A stretch of DNA of 64,000 bases, from contig NZ_QMIM01000001.1 of the NCBI RefSeq assembly GCF_003287355.1, forward strand, positions 1 to 64,000, written 5' to 3'. Below are positions 8,980 to 17,770 of the stretch, piece after piece. The stretch comes from Halorubrum sp. 48-1-W (GTDB lineage Archaea > Halobacteriota > Halobacteria > Halobacteriales > Haloferacaceae). The notes beneath the pieces were generated by a model. It was not told the origin of the DNA. It saw only the letters and a program-made list of their open reading frames with translations, and made no database searches. The position numbers and the translations under genes were made by a program. Every line of letters begins with the position of its first letter. Position 1 is the first letter of the stretch.

Positions 8980-9594
8980 ATGTACGGCCTCGGCGACGTT
9001 CGCTTCTTCGACCGGATCGCGCCGCTGTACGACCTCGTCATGCCGCCCGCGAACGGCGCGGTGCTCGCAACGGGGTTCGAGCGCGCGGAGCGGCCGATCG
9101 ACCGAATGCTCGACGTCGGCGGCGGCTCCGGGCGGGCGTCGGCCGCGCTGACGGGGCCCGAGACGACCGTCGTCGACGTCTCGTCCGGGATGCTCCGTCG
9201 GGCCCGGACCACACGCGGCCTGTCCGCCGTCGCCGGCGACGCGGGGCGACTCCCGTTCCGCGACGGGAGCGTCGACGCCGTCCTCGTGGTCGACGCGTTC
9301 CACCACCTGCCGGACCGGAAGGCCGCGCTCCGGGAGGCTGGGCGCGTGATCGCGCCCGGCGGCGTCCTCGTCGTTCGCGAGTTCGACCCCTCACACCCGC
9401 TCGGGCGGCTCCTCGTCGCCGTCGAGCACGCCATCGGCATGGGGTCTCGGTTCTCGACGCCCGACGCGCTCGCGGACGACATGGAAACGGTCGGGTTCGA
9501 CCCGGCGGTCGTCGATCGCGGCTTCGGTTACACCGTCGCGGGGGTACGCGGCAGCCGGGAAGCCGGTGTGTCCCCCGGCGACTCGTCCGACTAG
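8980..9594 (+). CDS. class I SAM-dependent methyltransferase
   Basis: 204 residues. Motif I MLDVGGGSGRASAAL (near 45), the acidic loop VVDVSSGMLRRAR and motif IV VDAVLVVDAFHHLPDR identify a UbiE/type 11 methyltransferase fold; VIAPGGVLVVREF follows. The N-terminus MYGLGDVRFFDRIAPLYDLVMP resembles the substrate-cap helix of UbiE-like enzymes, so a quinone or lipid substrate is possible but not shown. Convergent with the AAA+ gene, which ends 16 bases away. Confidence 0.88.
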   Translation: MYGLGDVRFFDRIAPLYDLVMPPANGAVLATGFERAERPIDRMLDVGGGSGRASAALTGPETTVVDVSSGMLRRARTTRGLSAVAGDAGRLPFRDGSVDAVLVVDAFHHLPDRKAALREAGRVIAPGGVLVVREFDPSHPLGRLLVAVEHAIGMGSRFSTPDALADDMETVGFDPAVVDRGFGYTVAGVRGSREAGVSPGDSSD

Positions 9595-9609
9595 CCTTAC
9601 CCCGTCCGG

Positions 9610-11028
9610 CTAATCCTGCGGGTGGCCGTGCGCGTGGTCGTGGCCCTCGCCGTGGTCGTGGCCCTCGCCGTGGTCGTGGCCCTCGCCGTGATCGTGACCG
9701 CTGTCGTCGGTCTGGCCGAGGACCTCCGCGCCTTCGCCGTCGATCATATCCATATTTTTGAGGTTGTCCCGCTCCTCGAAGTCCGCGACCGCCTCCATGA
9801 CGTCCTTCTGGGTGATCGTCATGCGGTCTTCCGTCAACGCGCCCAACACGGCCTCCCGGAGCACCATCCGGAGGTCCGACCCCGTGAGCCCCGTGGTCCG
9901 GTCCGCGACCTCCTCGGGGTCGAAGTCGGCGATCTGCATCTCGCGGGTCACCACCCGGAGGATGTCCGCGCGCATGTCCCGGTCCGGCTTGGGGAAGTTG
10001 ACGATCTCGTCGAAGCGCCGCCAGGCGGCCGCGTCGAGCTGGTCCGGGTGGTTCGTCGCGCCGATCAGGAGCACCTCGTCGCGCACGAGCGACACCTCGT
10101 CGATCGACTTGAGCAGGGTGTTGACCGCGCGTTTTAACGCGGCGTGTTCGTCGGAGCGGCGCGTCTTCGCGACCGAGTCGAACTCGTCGATGAAGAGGAT
10201 ACACGGCGAGAGCCGCTTCGCGACCTCGAAGGTTTTCTCGACGTTCTTCGCCGTTTCGCCGAGGTACTGGCTCGTGATCATCGACATCTTCACCTCGACA
10301 AGCGGGATCCCGAGCTGGTGGGCGAGCGCCCGCGAGACCGTGGTCTTCCCGGTTCCCGGCGGCCCGACGAAGAGCAGCTTCCCGATCTCGCGGAGCCCGA
10401 TGCTCGCGAGGTACTCGCGGTGTTCGATCGCCTTGACGATCTTCTGGATCTCCTCCTCCTGATCGCCGGTCAACACGAGGTCGGCGAGCGTGGTCTCGAT
10501 CTCCTCTGGCGCGCGGACGTTGACGAGATCGAGCATCTCGCCGTCCTCGTCCTCGTCGAAGTACTCCTCGAGGAGCGCGTCGATCCAGACGCGGTCCGCC
10601 TGGATCGGCCGGACGTTGTCCCGCGCCTCCTCGTGGGAGATGGGTGCCTCGAGGCCGTCCACGGCTGTGAGCGCCGCGACGAGCGTCGGGTTCGAGGCGA
10701 TCCGGTCGGCGTCGGCGTGGTCGCGGTACCACTCCAGGCCCATCTCCGGTTGGGTGAGGGATATCTCGCCCGAGAACTCGGTGTGTTGGGTAAAGAGGAG
10801 GTCGGAGACCGCGTCCCAGGGTCGTTCGACGCCGGTCGCCGTTCGGGTGCTGGCGTCGGTCGCCTTCAGCGGGCGCTCGACGCCGCCCGGAGCGTCCTCG
10901 ACGGCGTCGTCCGACCAGAACACCCGCCGGAACCGGGGCGGGAGGTCGTTCTCGTCGAGGTCGCGGTTCTCGGTGTAGAAGTGCGTGGTCAGAACGAACT
11001 CGACAACGTCGAGCGCCGGGTCACTCAT
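9610..11028 (-). CDS. AAA+ ATPase with C-terminal GHDHGE repeats
   Basis: 472 residues. An N-terminal domain of about 190 residues unique to haloarchaea precedes one AAA+ module: Walker A FVGPPGTGKTT (near 222), Walker B ILFIDEFDS (near 280), sensor 1 LLIGATNHPDQ and arginine finger region AAAWRRFDEIV. This places it near Vps4/proteasomal-ATPase type remodelling proteins. The C-terminus carries four HDHGEG-type repeats followed by HDHAHGHPQD, a probable metal-binding tail that parallels the MoaB head 8 kb away. Substrate unknown; no partner protease is adjacent. Confidence 0.85.
   Translation of the reverse strand: MSDPALDVVEFVLTTHFYTENRDLDENDLPPRFRRVFWSDDAVEDAPGGVERPLKATDASTRTATGVERPWDAVSDLLFTQHTEFSGEISLTQPEMGLEWYRDHADADRIASNPTLVAALTAVDGLEAPISHEEARDNVRPIQADRVWIDALLEEYFDEDEDGEMLDLVNVRAPEEIETTLADLVLTGDQEEEIQKIVKAIEHREYLASIGLREIGKLLFVGPPGTGKTTVSRALAHQLGIPLVEVKMSMITSQYLGETAKNVEKTFEVAKRLSPCILFIDEFDSVAKTRRSDEHAALKRAVNTLLKSIDEVSLVRDEVLLIGATNHPDQLDAAAWRRFDEIVNFPKPDRDMRADILRVVTREMQIADFDPEEVADRTTGLTGSDLRMVLREAVLGALTEDRMTITQKDVMEAVADFEERDNLKNMDMIDGEGAEVLGQTDDSGHDHGEGHDHGEGHDHGEGHDHAHGHPQD
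9625..9700. repeat. 18-base tandem repeat encoding GHDHGE tail of the AAA+ protein
   Basis: The unit GTGGTCGTGGCCCTCGCC occurs three times exactly and once or twice with changes; it codes for GEGHDH on the minus strand. Copy number probably varies between strains. Confidence 0.8.
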
Positions 11029-11135
11029 CCCCGTTGGGTAGCCGTGGCAGGCGTTTAAGCGCGTCGAACCGCGGGCGGGGTTCGGTTTCCGCGCCGTATC
11101 GAACCCTTATTAGCCTCGGTGTGAGACGGGACGGT

Positions 11136-11732
11136 ATGAGTTCCGAGGACGCCACAGCCCCCGATCCCGACGGCGGGGGGTCCGACGCCGATATCGACCA
11201 CGAGAACGCCGCCCAGGACGTCGTCGCCGTCGACCCCGACGACGCCCCCCAGGGCACCGTCAACCGGCTCGACGCCCACACCGGCGACGGGATCCGCCAC
11301 CGGGCGTTCACCTGCCTCGTCTTCGATACCGACGGGCGGATCCTGCTGGCCCAGCGCGCGCCGACCAAGCGGCTGTGGGACGGCCACTGGGACGGCACCG
11401 TCGCCTCCCACCCCGTCGAGGGACAGTCCCAGGAGGACGCGACCGCGACGCGCCTCGAGGAGGAGCTCGGGATCACGCCAGACCAGTACGACGACCTCCG
11501 GGTCACGGACCGGTTCGAGTACAAACGCTACTACCCGAACGAGGGCGTCGAGTGGGAGGTGTGTGCGGTCCTGAAAGTCACGCTCGAGGACACCGACCTC
11601 GACCCCGACCCCGCCGAGATCGGTGGACGGATGTGGGTCGACTACGAGCACCTTCACGAGAACCCCGCACTGTACCGCCAGCTTCGCCTCTGTCCCTGGT
11701 TCGAGATCGCGATGCGGCGCGACTTCGCTTAG
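11136..11732 (+). CDS. idi: isopentenyl-diphosphate delta-isomerase, type 1 (Nudix)
   Basis: 198 residues from ATG 11136. After an acidic head, the Nudix-like isomerase core shows FTCLVFDTDGRILLAQRA, LWDGHWDGTVASHPVEGQS (with the metal-binding histidine region), and ATRLEEELGI, the Nudix box. It interconverts isopentenyl and dimethylallyl diphosphate for the archaeal lipid pathway; mevalonate kinase and isopentenyl phosphate kinase lie at 46-48 kb. Type 1 Idi is common in haloarchaea, usually beside a type 2 enzyme elsewhere. Followed 29 bases later by the DUF2064-like gene. Confidence 0.93.
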   Translation: MSSEDATAPDPDGGGSDADIDHENAAQDVVAVDPDDAPQGTVNRLDAHTGDGIRHRAFTCLVFDTDGRILLAQRAPTKRLWDGHWDGTVASHPVEGQSQEDATATRLEEELGITPDQYDDLRVTDRFEYKRYYPNEGVEWEVCAVLKVTLEDTDLDPDPAEIGGRMWVDYEHLHENPALYRQLRLCPWFEIAMRRDFA

Positions 11733-11761
11733 TTGAAGGTGGAGCCGCGACTCCCTCCGGT

Positions 11762-12517
11762 ATGACCGTCGTCGTCGTGTTTGCGAACCCGCCCCGCGAG
11801 GGGCTCGTCGCGACCGGGCTGGCGGAGTCGACGCCGCTCTCGACTGCCGAGGCCGCCGACCTGTACGAGGCCGCCTTCCGCGACGCCGTGCTCGCGGTCG
11901 ACCGCTCCGGCGGCGACCTGCTCGTCAACTATCCCGACGAGGAGTCGATCCCGGAACCCCACCGGACCGACACCCCGCCGGAGGCCGAACTCCGCACGCT
12001 GGTGGCCGACACGCTCGGCGGCACCGGGGACGTCCGGTTCGAGCGACAGGTCGGATCGACGTTCGGCGCCCGCGCCGGCAACACCGTCACCCACCTGCTC
12101 CGCGAGGAGGGGGCGGACTCGGTCGCGGTCGTGCGCCCCACCGCGCCGCTGCTCTCGCGGACGCTCATCGACTCGGCCGCGATGAAGCTCCGGACGAACG
12201 AGGTCGTGATCGGGCCCTCGACCCGGGGGCGGGCCTACTACGCGGGCTTCACCGAGCCGATCGACTTCGAGGGGGCGTTCGATTCGCCCGCGCTGCCGAC
12301 GATCGCCGCCCGCGGCAGTGACGCCGGCCACGACGTGGAGTTCGTCGGGTCGCTCCCGTCCCTCGAGACGCGCGCCGACCTCCTCGACACGCTCCCGCTT
12401 CTCCGGGCACGGTTTTCGGTAGCACGGATCGTCCCCGACTACACCGCGGCGTTCGTCCACGAACACGGCCTCGACGTGGTCGTCGAGGACGGCGAGGAAC
12501 GGATCGTTCGGGACTGA
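11762..12517 (+). CDS. DUF2064/TIGR04282-type glycosyltransferase-like protein
   Basis: 251 residues, start ATG 11762 (MTVVVVFANPPREGLVATGL). The opening resembles nucleotidyl/glycosyltransferase-A folds of the DUF2064 family, though the canonical lysine-rich entry loop is modified to PPREG. Later segments (VRPTAPLLSRTLIDSAAMKL, VVIGPSTRGRAYYAGF) correspond to the acceptor-side motifs of that family. Members may transfer sugars or nucleotides; function unproven. Downstream of idi on the same strand. Confidence 0.65.
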   Translation: MTVVVVFANPPREGLVATGLAESTPLSTAEAADLYEAAFRDAVLAVDRSGGDLLVNYPDEESIPEPHRTDTPPEAELRTLVADTLGGTGDVRFERQVGSTFGARAGNTVTHLLREEGADSVAVVRPTAPLLSRTLIDSAAMKLRTNEVVIGPSTRGRAYYAGFTEPIDFEGAFDSPALPTIAARGSDAGHDVEFVGSLPSLETRADLLDTLPLLRARFSVARIVPDYTAAFVHEHGLDVVVEDGEERIVRD

Positions 12518-12551
12518 TGCTCGGACGTCCGTTCCGCGCCGGCGACGTGGT

Positions 12552-12623
12552 TCGCCTACGCCGAGTAACGTCGCCTACGCCGAGTAACGTCGCCTACGCC
12601 GAGTAACGTCGCCTACGCCGAAC
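12552..12623. repeat. 19-base tandem repeat overlapping the moeA stop codon
   Basis: Three exact copies of TCGCCTACGCCGAGTAACG at 12552-12570, 12571-12589 and 12590-12608, then a fourth partial copy from 12609 that runs into the coding end of the moeA gene (stop at 12613-12615). The gene's own 3' end appears to have been duplicated downstream in tandem. Confidence 0.92.
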
Positions 12624-14565
12624 AGCCCGCGAGCCCCGCGAGCAGCCGATCGATCCCGTCGGCGTCGAGTTCGGCGGAGAGCGACGCCACCGCCTCGCGG
12701 TCGGCCCGGTCGACAGCCGCGCGGACGACGACCGGCTGCTCGCCGAGGGGCACGAACCCACTGCCCAGCCGGTCGGCCGTCTCGCGCAGGCCGAGGCCGA
12801 CGTCCGCGTCGCCCGCGAGCACCCGCCGGACCGGGCTCTCGAACGCCCGTAGCGTCAACGCGTAGCCGTCGATCCGGTCGGTCACCTCGGCCCGCGAAGC
12901 CGACCGCTCGCCTGCGAGGTCCTCGAGCGCGTCGTCGAGGCTCCGGCGGAGTCCCGTCCCGGTCGGCCGGTTGACGAACCGGAGGTCGCGGTCGACGAGG
13001 TCCGCGAGTCCCTCGACGTTCTCGGGGTTCCCCGCGGGGACGACGAGCCCCCACTCGCGGTCCCACCCGCCGAGCACGACGTCGTCGACGTCGCGGTCGG
13101 TCGGGCCGGCGGTGACGGCGACGTCCGGGACGCCGTCGCGGAGCCGCCGGTATCCCTCCCGGGAGCCGACCGGGAGGTACCGCGGGTTCTCGAGGCGGTC
13201 GAGCAGGCGGTTGACCGCGGGGTCGTCCTCGCCGACGGCGAGCAGGGTCGGCGGGCGAACGTCCGGCGAGAACAGTTGGACCGTGACGTGTTCGCCGGCG
13301 TCGAGGTACTCCGTGTCCGGGTCGACGGCGACGACGCCGTCGGCCTCGACGAGGCTCGTCGTCGCCCCGGAGCCCTTGTCGACGGGGTAGACGATCGGTT
13401 TCTCCCGGTCGCCCGCCGGCCCGTCGGCCACCGAGCCGTCGCCCAAGTCGAGCAGTCCGACCGGCATCAGCCGGAGCCGCCCCTCGACGTAGCGCTCGCG
13501 GACCGCCATCCGCCCCTCGACGGTCGCGGTCCGCGGTTCCGGCAGCCCGACAGCCTCGCGGACCGCCGGCGCGACGAACGTCCGGAAGATCGTCAGCGCG
13601 GAGACGGGGTAGCCGGGGAGCCCGACGTAGGCGGACTCCCCGCCGTCGGCGCGGTCGAGCCGCCCGATCAGCATCGGCTTGCCCGGCTTGACGGCGACGC
13701 CGTGTAACAGGAGGTCGCCGCGCTCCTCGATCACGCGGTAGATCACGTCGACCGCGCTCGCGGAGGTCGACCCCGACGAGAGCACCAGGTCGCACTCGTC
13801 GGCGGCCTCCCGGAGCAGGCGCTCCATCTCCGCGTAGTCGTCGCCGGCGTGCGGGTAGAGGACCGGTTCGCCGCCGGCCTCCTCGACCCCCACGGCGATC
13901 GTCGTCGAGTTGACGTCGTAGATCTCCCCGCGCGAGGGGTCGAGGTCGTCGCCGGGGCGGACCAGCTCGTCGCCGGTGGAGACGATCCCGACCCGCGGCC
14001 GGCCGCGAACGGGAACCTCGTCGACGCCGAGCGCCGAGAGCAACCCGACCTCGCGGGGGGTGAGGCGGGTCCCCGGCCCGAGCGCGCGAGCCCCCGCGGC
14101 GATGTCCGCGCCCGCGGCCATCACGTGGTCGCCCGGCGCGACCGACGTGCGGAACGCGATACGCGCGGGATCCCCCTCCGACGGCACCTCGTCCGTGCGC
14201 TCGACCATCACCACCGCGTCCGCGCCGTCCGGCATCACCGCCCCGGTCGACACCTCCGCGCAGGTGCCGGGGTCGACGGTCACCTCGGGGGTCGCCCCCG
14301 CGTGGACCGCGCCGACGAGGTCGAGCTCGACCGGGTCCGCCTCGTCGGCCCCGAACGTGTCGCGGGCCCGGACCGCGTAGCCGTCCATCGACGCGCGGTC
14401 GAACCCCGGCACGTCGATGCCGGCGTCGACCCGCTCGGCGAGCACGCGCCCGCGGGCCTCCGCGAGCGGGACCGACTCGGCTGTGGGGGTAAGCTCCAGC
14501 GACGCGATGGCGTCGCGGGCGGCGTCGGGCTCGGCGAGGTCGCGGAACTCCTTGCGCTCCGTCAT
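12613..14565 (-). CDS. moeA: MoeA-type molybdopterin molybdotransferase fused to a periplasmic-binding-like domain
   Basis: 650 residues from ATG 14563-14565. Residues 1-400 are MoeA: PGFDRASMDGYAVRA near the start, the TGDELV loop and the SSGSTSASAVDVIYRVI and GLPGYPVSALTIF motifs of the catalytic domain. Residues about 425-645 form a PBP-like domain (PF12727 type: LRFVNRPTGTGLRRSLDD, DVGLGLRETADRLG), usually seen in ModE-like or MoeA fusions and thought to sense a ligand such as molybdate or the cofactor. The ATGA overlap with the upstream moeA paralog shows they form an operon. In this copy SSGSTSAS replaces the usual TTGGxSxG. Confidence 0.9.
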   Translation of the reverse strand: MTERKEFRDLAEPDAARDAIASLELTPTAESVPLAEARGRVLAERVDAGIDVPGFDRASMDGYAVRARDTFGADEADPVELDLVGAVHAGATPEVTVDPGTCAEVSTGAVMPDGADAVVMVERTDEVPSEGDPARIAFRTSVAPGDHVMAAGADIAAGARALGPGTRLTPREVGLLSALGVDEVPVRGRPRVGIVSTGDELVRPGDDLDPSRGEIYDVNSTTIAVGVEEAGGEPVLYPHAGDDYAEMERLLREAADECDLVLSSGSTSASAVDVIYRVIEERGDLLLHGVAVKPGKPMLIGRLDRADGGESAYVGLPGYPVSALTIFRTFVAPAVREAVGLPEPRTATVEGRMAVRERYVEGRLRLMPVGLLDLGDGSVADGPAGDREKPIVYPVDKGSGATTSLVEADGVVAVDPDTEYLDAGEHVTVQLFSPDVRPPTLLAVGEDDPAVNRLLDRLENPRYLPVGSREGYRRLRDGVPDVAVTAGPTDRDVDDVVLGGWDREWGLVVPAGNPENVEGLADLVDRDLRFVNRPTGTGLRRSLDDALEDLAGERSASRAEVTDRIDGYALTLRAFESPVRRVLAGDADVGLGLRETADRLGSGFVPLGEQPVVVRAAVDRADREAVASLSAELDADGIDRLLAGLAGCSA

Positions 14566-15848
14566 TCCGTCACCTCCCAGAGCTCGACGTCGACGACGTC
14601 GCCCGCGTCGAGCCCCTCTCTCGGCTCCGGCACGACGACCCACCCGTCCGCGAGCGCGACGCTCGAGAGGACGCCCGACCCGCTCGCCCGGGTGGGGGTC
14701 GCGACGAGAGGCGGGTTGTCCGCGCCGTCGTCGCCGCTCCCCTCCCCGTCGCCGTCGCTCCCCTCCCCGTCGCCGTCGTCCCGCGACAGCTTCACGCGGG
14801 CGAACGTCCGGGTGCCGGGTTCGCTCGCCACCTTGCGGGTGAGCCGCGCGCGCCGGGTCGGGAGCGGGTCGGCGGTCGTCCCGGCGACGCGTTTCTGGAC
14901 GGGACGGAGGAACTGGACCGCGTTGACGATACAGGCAACGGGATACCCGGGCAGCGAGACGACGGGCGTTCCGTCCACCCGCCCGAGACACACCGGGTGG
15001 CCGGGTTTGAGCGCCACGCCGTGGACCAGGACCTCGCCGAGCTCGTCGACGACCTCCGGGAGGAGGTCGCGCTCGCCGACGGAGGAGCCGCCGGTGGTGA
15101 CGACCACGTCGGCGTCGAGGTCACGTTCGATGGCGGCAGTGAGGGCGTCCTCGTCGTCGGTGACCACCTCGCGGTAGCGGGCCTCGCCGCCCCACCGCTC
15201 GACGAGCAGGGAGACGGTGAGCCCGTTCGTCTCTATCACCTCGCCGGGCTCGGGGTCCGACTGGACGAGCTCCTCGCCGGTCGGGATCACGGCGACGGTG
15301 GGGCGCTCGGAAACGACGGCCGCCTCGAGGCCGACCGATTTACACAGCCCCAGGTCCGACGGGCGAAGCGTCTCGCCCGCCTCGTAGAGCCGCTGGCCGT
15401 CCGCGACGTCCTCGCCCGCCTCGCCGACGTTCTCGCCCACAGCGACGGCGTCGAACGTCTCGACCTCGTCGCCGACGGACTCGACGTGTTCGATCATCAC
15501 GACCGCGTCCGAGCCGTCGGGGAGCGCGCTCCCCGTGTGAACCCGGACGGCCTCGCCGGGGGCGATCGATCCGTCCTCGCGGTCCCGCTCCCGCAGGACG
15601 GCCGGCGACCGGTCGGACGCGCCGAAGGTGTCCTCGGCGCGGACCGCGTACCCGTCCATCGCCGCCCGGTCGTACCCCGGGACCGGCGCGGGCGCGTCGA
15701 TCGGCTCGGCGAGGACCCGCCCGTCGGCGTCGGCGAGGGGGACCGTCTCGGTCCGGTCGTGGGGCTCGGTCGCGTCGAGTAGCGTCGCCCGTGCCTCGGC
15801 GACGCGGGTCCGACGCTTGAACCCGGCCTCGTGTCTGTCGTGGCTCAT
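14562..15848 (-). CDS. moeA: molybdopterin molybdotransferase MoeA
   Basis: 428 residues from ATG 15846-15848 (MSHDRHEAGFKRR); an ATG nine codons upstream is possible. Standard MoeA landmarks are present: PGYDRAAMDGYAVRAEDTF, VIPTGEELVQ, VVTTGGSSVGERDLL and SLPGYPVACIVNAV. It inserts molybdate or tungstate into adenylated molybdopterin. The region 14737-14780 carries a short duplicated DGDGEGS stretch. The downstream fused paralog overlaps it by four bases; two paralogs may act on Mo and W respectively, as proposed for archaea with several MoeA copies (inference). Confidence 0.92.
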   Translation of the reverse strand: MSHDRHEAGFKRRTRVAEARATLLDATEPHDRTETVPLADADGRVLAEPIDAPAPVPGYDRAAMDGYAVRAEDTFGASDRSPAVLRERDREDGSIAPGEAVRVHTGSALPDGSDAVVMIEHVESVGDEVETFDAVAVGENVGEAGEDVADGQRLYEAGETLRPSDLGLCKSVGLEAAVVSERPTVAVIPTGEELVQSDPEPGEVIETNGLTVSLLVERWGGEARYREVVTDDEDALTAAIERDLDADVVVTTGGSSVGERDLLPEVVDELGEVLVHGVALKPGHPVCLGRVDGTPVVSLPGYPVACIVNAVQFLRPVQKRVAGTTADPLPTRRARLTRKVASEPGTRTFARVKLSRDDGDGEGSDGDGEGSGDDGADNPPLVATPTRASGSGVLSSVALADGWVVVPEPREGLDAGDVVDVELWEVTE

Positions 15849-15896
15849 GGTCGTTCGTTTCACCTCCGCGGGCAAAAACCCCGCCTCCGCGGCGAT

Positions 15897-16757
15897 TCAC
15901 CGGAACCACGACAGCGCCCGCCCGAACCGGTGGACGCCCTGTGAGAGGCCGACCCGCGTCATGGAGGCGGCCTCCGCCGCCCCGCGCACCGCGGCGGCCG
16001 TTCCGCGGCCGACGCCCGTCCGGGCGTAGTACCCCGACTTCCGGCCGGCGGCGATCAGGTAGTGTCTCGCCGCCATCGGGACGGGTGCGCGTTTCCCGCT
16101 CACGGTCGTCGTCCCCTCCCGGACCGCCGAGAGGACGTCCTCGGCGGTCACGTCGTCGACCGACGCCCGCCCCTGGACCGTCAGCTCGGTGAACGCCCGG
16201 CCGACGTAGTTCAGGTGGTGGGCGTCACTGGCGGCGACGCCGGGGTAGCCGTGGAGCGCGGCGAACCGCCTGGCACGTCGGTTGCGATAGCCGGTGAACA
16301 GCCAGGCGTTGAACACTTCGACGGCGTCGATCTCGTCGACGGGGTCGCGGCCGTCGGCGGCGTCGGCGTCCGGCTCGGGGACCGGCACGTGTCGCCTGCG
16401 GACCCCGTGGCGCGACCGCTGGAAGGGGTGGGGAACGATCGCGATCCCGCCGCGGTCGTGGATCCACGTCACCGTCTCCGCATAGGACTCACGGCGCGGC
16501 GGCATCCGGTCGACGCCGACCGCGAGCAGGTGGCCGTCGGCGGTCGACACCTCGACCCCGGGGATCCCGACCAGGCCGTATTCGGGGGCGAGCTCGGCCG
16601 CCCGCCTGGACTCGCCCATCGCGTCGTGGTCGGTGATCACGACCGCGTCGAGGCCGATGTCCGCGGCGTGTTCCAAGATCAGGTCGACCGGCTCGTGGCC
16701 GTCGTAGCTGCCCTCGGAGTGAACGTGCGGGTCGATCCGGAGGGTGACGCTGGACAC
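15897..16757 (-). CDS. PHP-domain phosphoesterase
   Basis: 286 residues. The four PHP metal-binding motifs are visible: IDPHVHSEGSYDG (I), VITDHDAMG (II), GVEVSTADGHLLA and VPHPFQRSR (III), and ASDAHHLNYVG (IV), so a three-metal phosphoesterase like YciV/trpH is expected; substrate unknown (nucleotide 3',5'-bisphosphate or RNA oligomers in relatives). The GTG at 16755-16757 is chosen because a TATA box lies 27 bases upstream, making the message leaderless. A longer frame upstream merely translates a DNA repeat. Confidence 0.88.
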   Translation of the reverse strand: MSSVTLRIDPHVHSEGSYDGHEPVDLILEHAADIGLDAVVITDHDAMGESRRAAELAPEYGLVGIPGVEVSTADGHLLAVGVDRMPPRRESYAETVTWIHDRGGIAIVPHPFQRSRHGVRRRHVPVPEPDADAADGRDPVDEIDAVEVFNAWLFTGYRNRRARRFAALHGYPGVAASDAHHLNYVGRAFTELTVQGRASVDDVTAEDVLSAVREGTTTVSGKRAPVPMAARHYLIAAGRKSGYYARTGVGRGTAAAVRGAAEAASMTRVGLSQGVHRFGRALSWFR

Positions 16758-16780
16758 GTTCCCCGGTAGTCGGTCGACGT

Positions 16781-16790
16781 TATATAAAGG
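16781..16790 (-). promoter_or_regulatory. TATA box of the PHP-domain gene
   Basis: TATATAAAGG on the plus strand reads CCTTTATATA on the minus strand, centred about 27 bases upstream of the GTG start at 16757. This spacing predicts a transcript starting at or just before the start codon. A tandem repeat begins immediately upstream (16791). Confidence 0.75.
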
Positions 16791-16862
16791 TCCGATGTGG
16801 GGTCTTCGTCCGATGTGGGGTCTTCGTCCGATGTGGGGTCTTCGTCCGATACGGGGTCTTCG
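16791..16862. repeat. 18-base tandem repeat, four copies, upstream of the PHP promoter
   Basis: TCCGATGTGGGGTCTTCG is repeated exactly at 16791, 16809 and 16827, with a fourth copy at 16845-16862 differing at two positions (ATGTG to ATACG). It abuts the TATA box and occupies the place of upstream activator sites, so it could bind a regulator, or be a chance expansion. Confidence 0.92.
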
Positions 16863-17245
16863 GTACCGTTCGGACACGGAGGGGACGGTGGGAGTGTCGG
16901 CCGGAGAGCACCGTGAGGCCGACAGGAGCCGTCGCCACATATGGCGACCCGCCCCAGCGCGGTCCACCTCCTCATCGGCGTGAAGACGGTCGATGGCCGG
17001 TCACGACAGATAGTCCAGACATCTCTCCCACGGACTGTTCGATCGCAGGCTTCAGAGGGTGTGTCCTGATCGATACCGTCAGCATGAGGCTCACCTCGGT
17101 CGGCGCGGCGGTACGGGCGATGATGCGATGAACGGCCGCGGCGGGACAGCCTCCTCGCCGCAGTGAAATTCTCGTCTTCTTCGTACTCACGAGCGCGAGA
17201 TCCCGGGTTCACGCTCGTCTACGTCCGAGCGATTCGGGGGCTACC
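16863..17245. other. intergenic stretch, no gene recognised
   Basis: No reading frame with coding character was found in these 383 bases between the repeat and the YccF-type gene. Base composition becomes less GC-rich toward the right, marking the edge of a patch (about 17.0-19.1 kb) that looks foreign relative to its surroundings. Confidence 0.5.
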
Positions 17246-17668
17246 GTGGTCAACGATACTGATTCACTGTCTGGGGATCTAATTCGCGCAATGACACAAC
17301 GTTCCTTCCTCGTTCGCGCGCTGTGGTTCGTGTTCGTCGGCTGGTGGGTAACGCCGATCGTCGTCAACACTGCGTGGCTGCTCAATGTCACGGTCATCCT
17401 ACTCCCGATCGGCATCAAGCTGATCAACCTCGTGCCGACGGTGCTCACGCTCGCGGAGCCACGGTCACTTTCGGAGCCCGAGTCGGCGCAGGGGCAACGC
17501 TCACTCGTCGTCCGGGGGATCTACTTCGTCCTCATCGGCTGGTGGTTGAGCCTATTTTGGGCGAACGTGGCGTCGTTCCTCGCGATCACGGTCGTGGGGC
17601 TCCCGGTCGCAATCTGGATGCTCAACCGGCTGCCATACGTCACGTCGCTGTACCGGTTTCACGGGTGA
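17246..17668 (+). CDS. YccF-type inner membrane protein
   Basis: 140 residues. Two homologous halves, each a YccF domain: RALWFVFVGWWVTPIVVNTAW followed by a second hydrophobic helix ending KLINLVP, and RGIYFVLIGWWLSLFWANVAS ending WMLNRLP. Four transmembrane helices in total. Function of the family is unknown. Start either GTG 17246 or ATG 17291; the latter still keeps both domains. Codon use and composition are less GC-rich than neighbours, suggesting recent acquisition together with the adjacent kinase. Confidence 0.8.
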   Translation: MVNDTDSLSGDLIRAMTQRSFLVRALWFVFVGWWVTPIVVNTAWLLNVTVILLPIGIKLINLVPTVLTLAEPRSLSEPESAQGQRSLVVRGIYFVLIGWWLSLFWANVASFLAITVVGLPVAIWMLNRLPYVTSLYRFHG

Positions 17669-17770
17669 CCCAGCCGTCTACTGTACCGATCACATCAGTA
17701 CCGAACGCGCTCCTCGTTAAATGTTAACAGAGCCGTCGTAGCGTCAATCGACCCATACACACGTCCGCAA

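Noticed and set aside
8872-9306. Extended start of the GNAT gene
   Set aside because: Arg/Asp-rich sequence antisense to the methyltransferase; domain starts at MEFTVAGEPGEG.
14566-14991. Extended start of the fused moeA
   Set aside because: Overlaps the coding region of the upstream moeA; the ATGA overlap identifies the right start.
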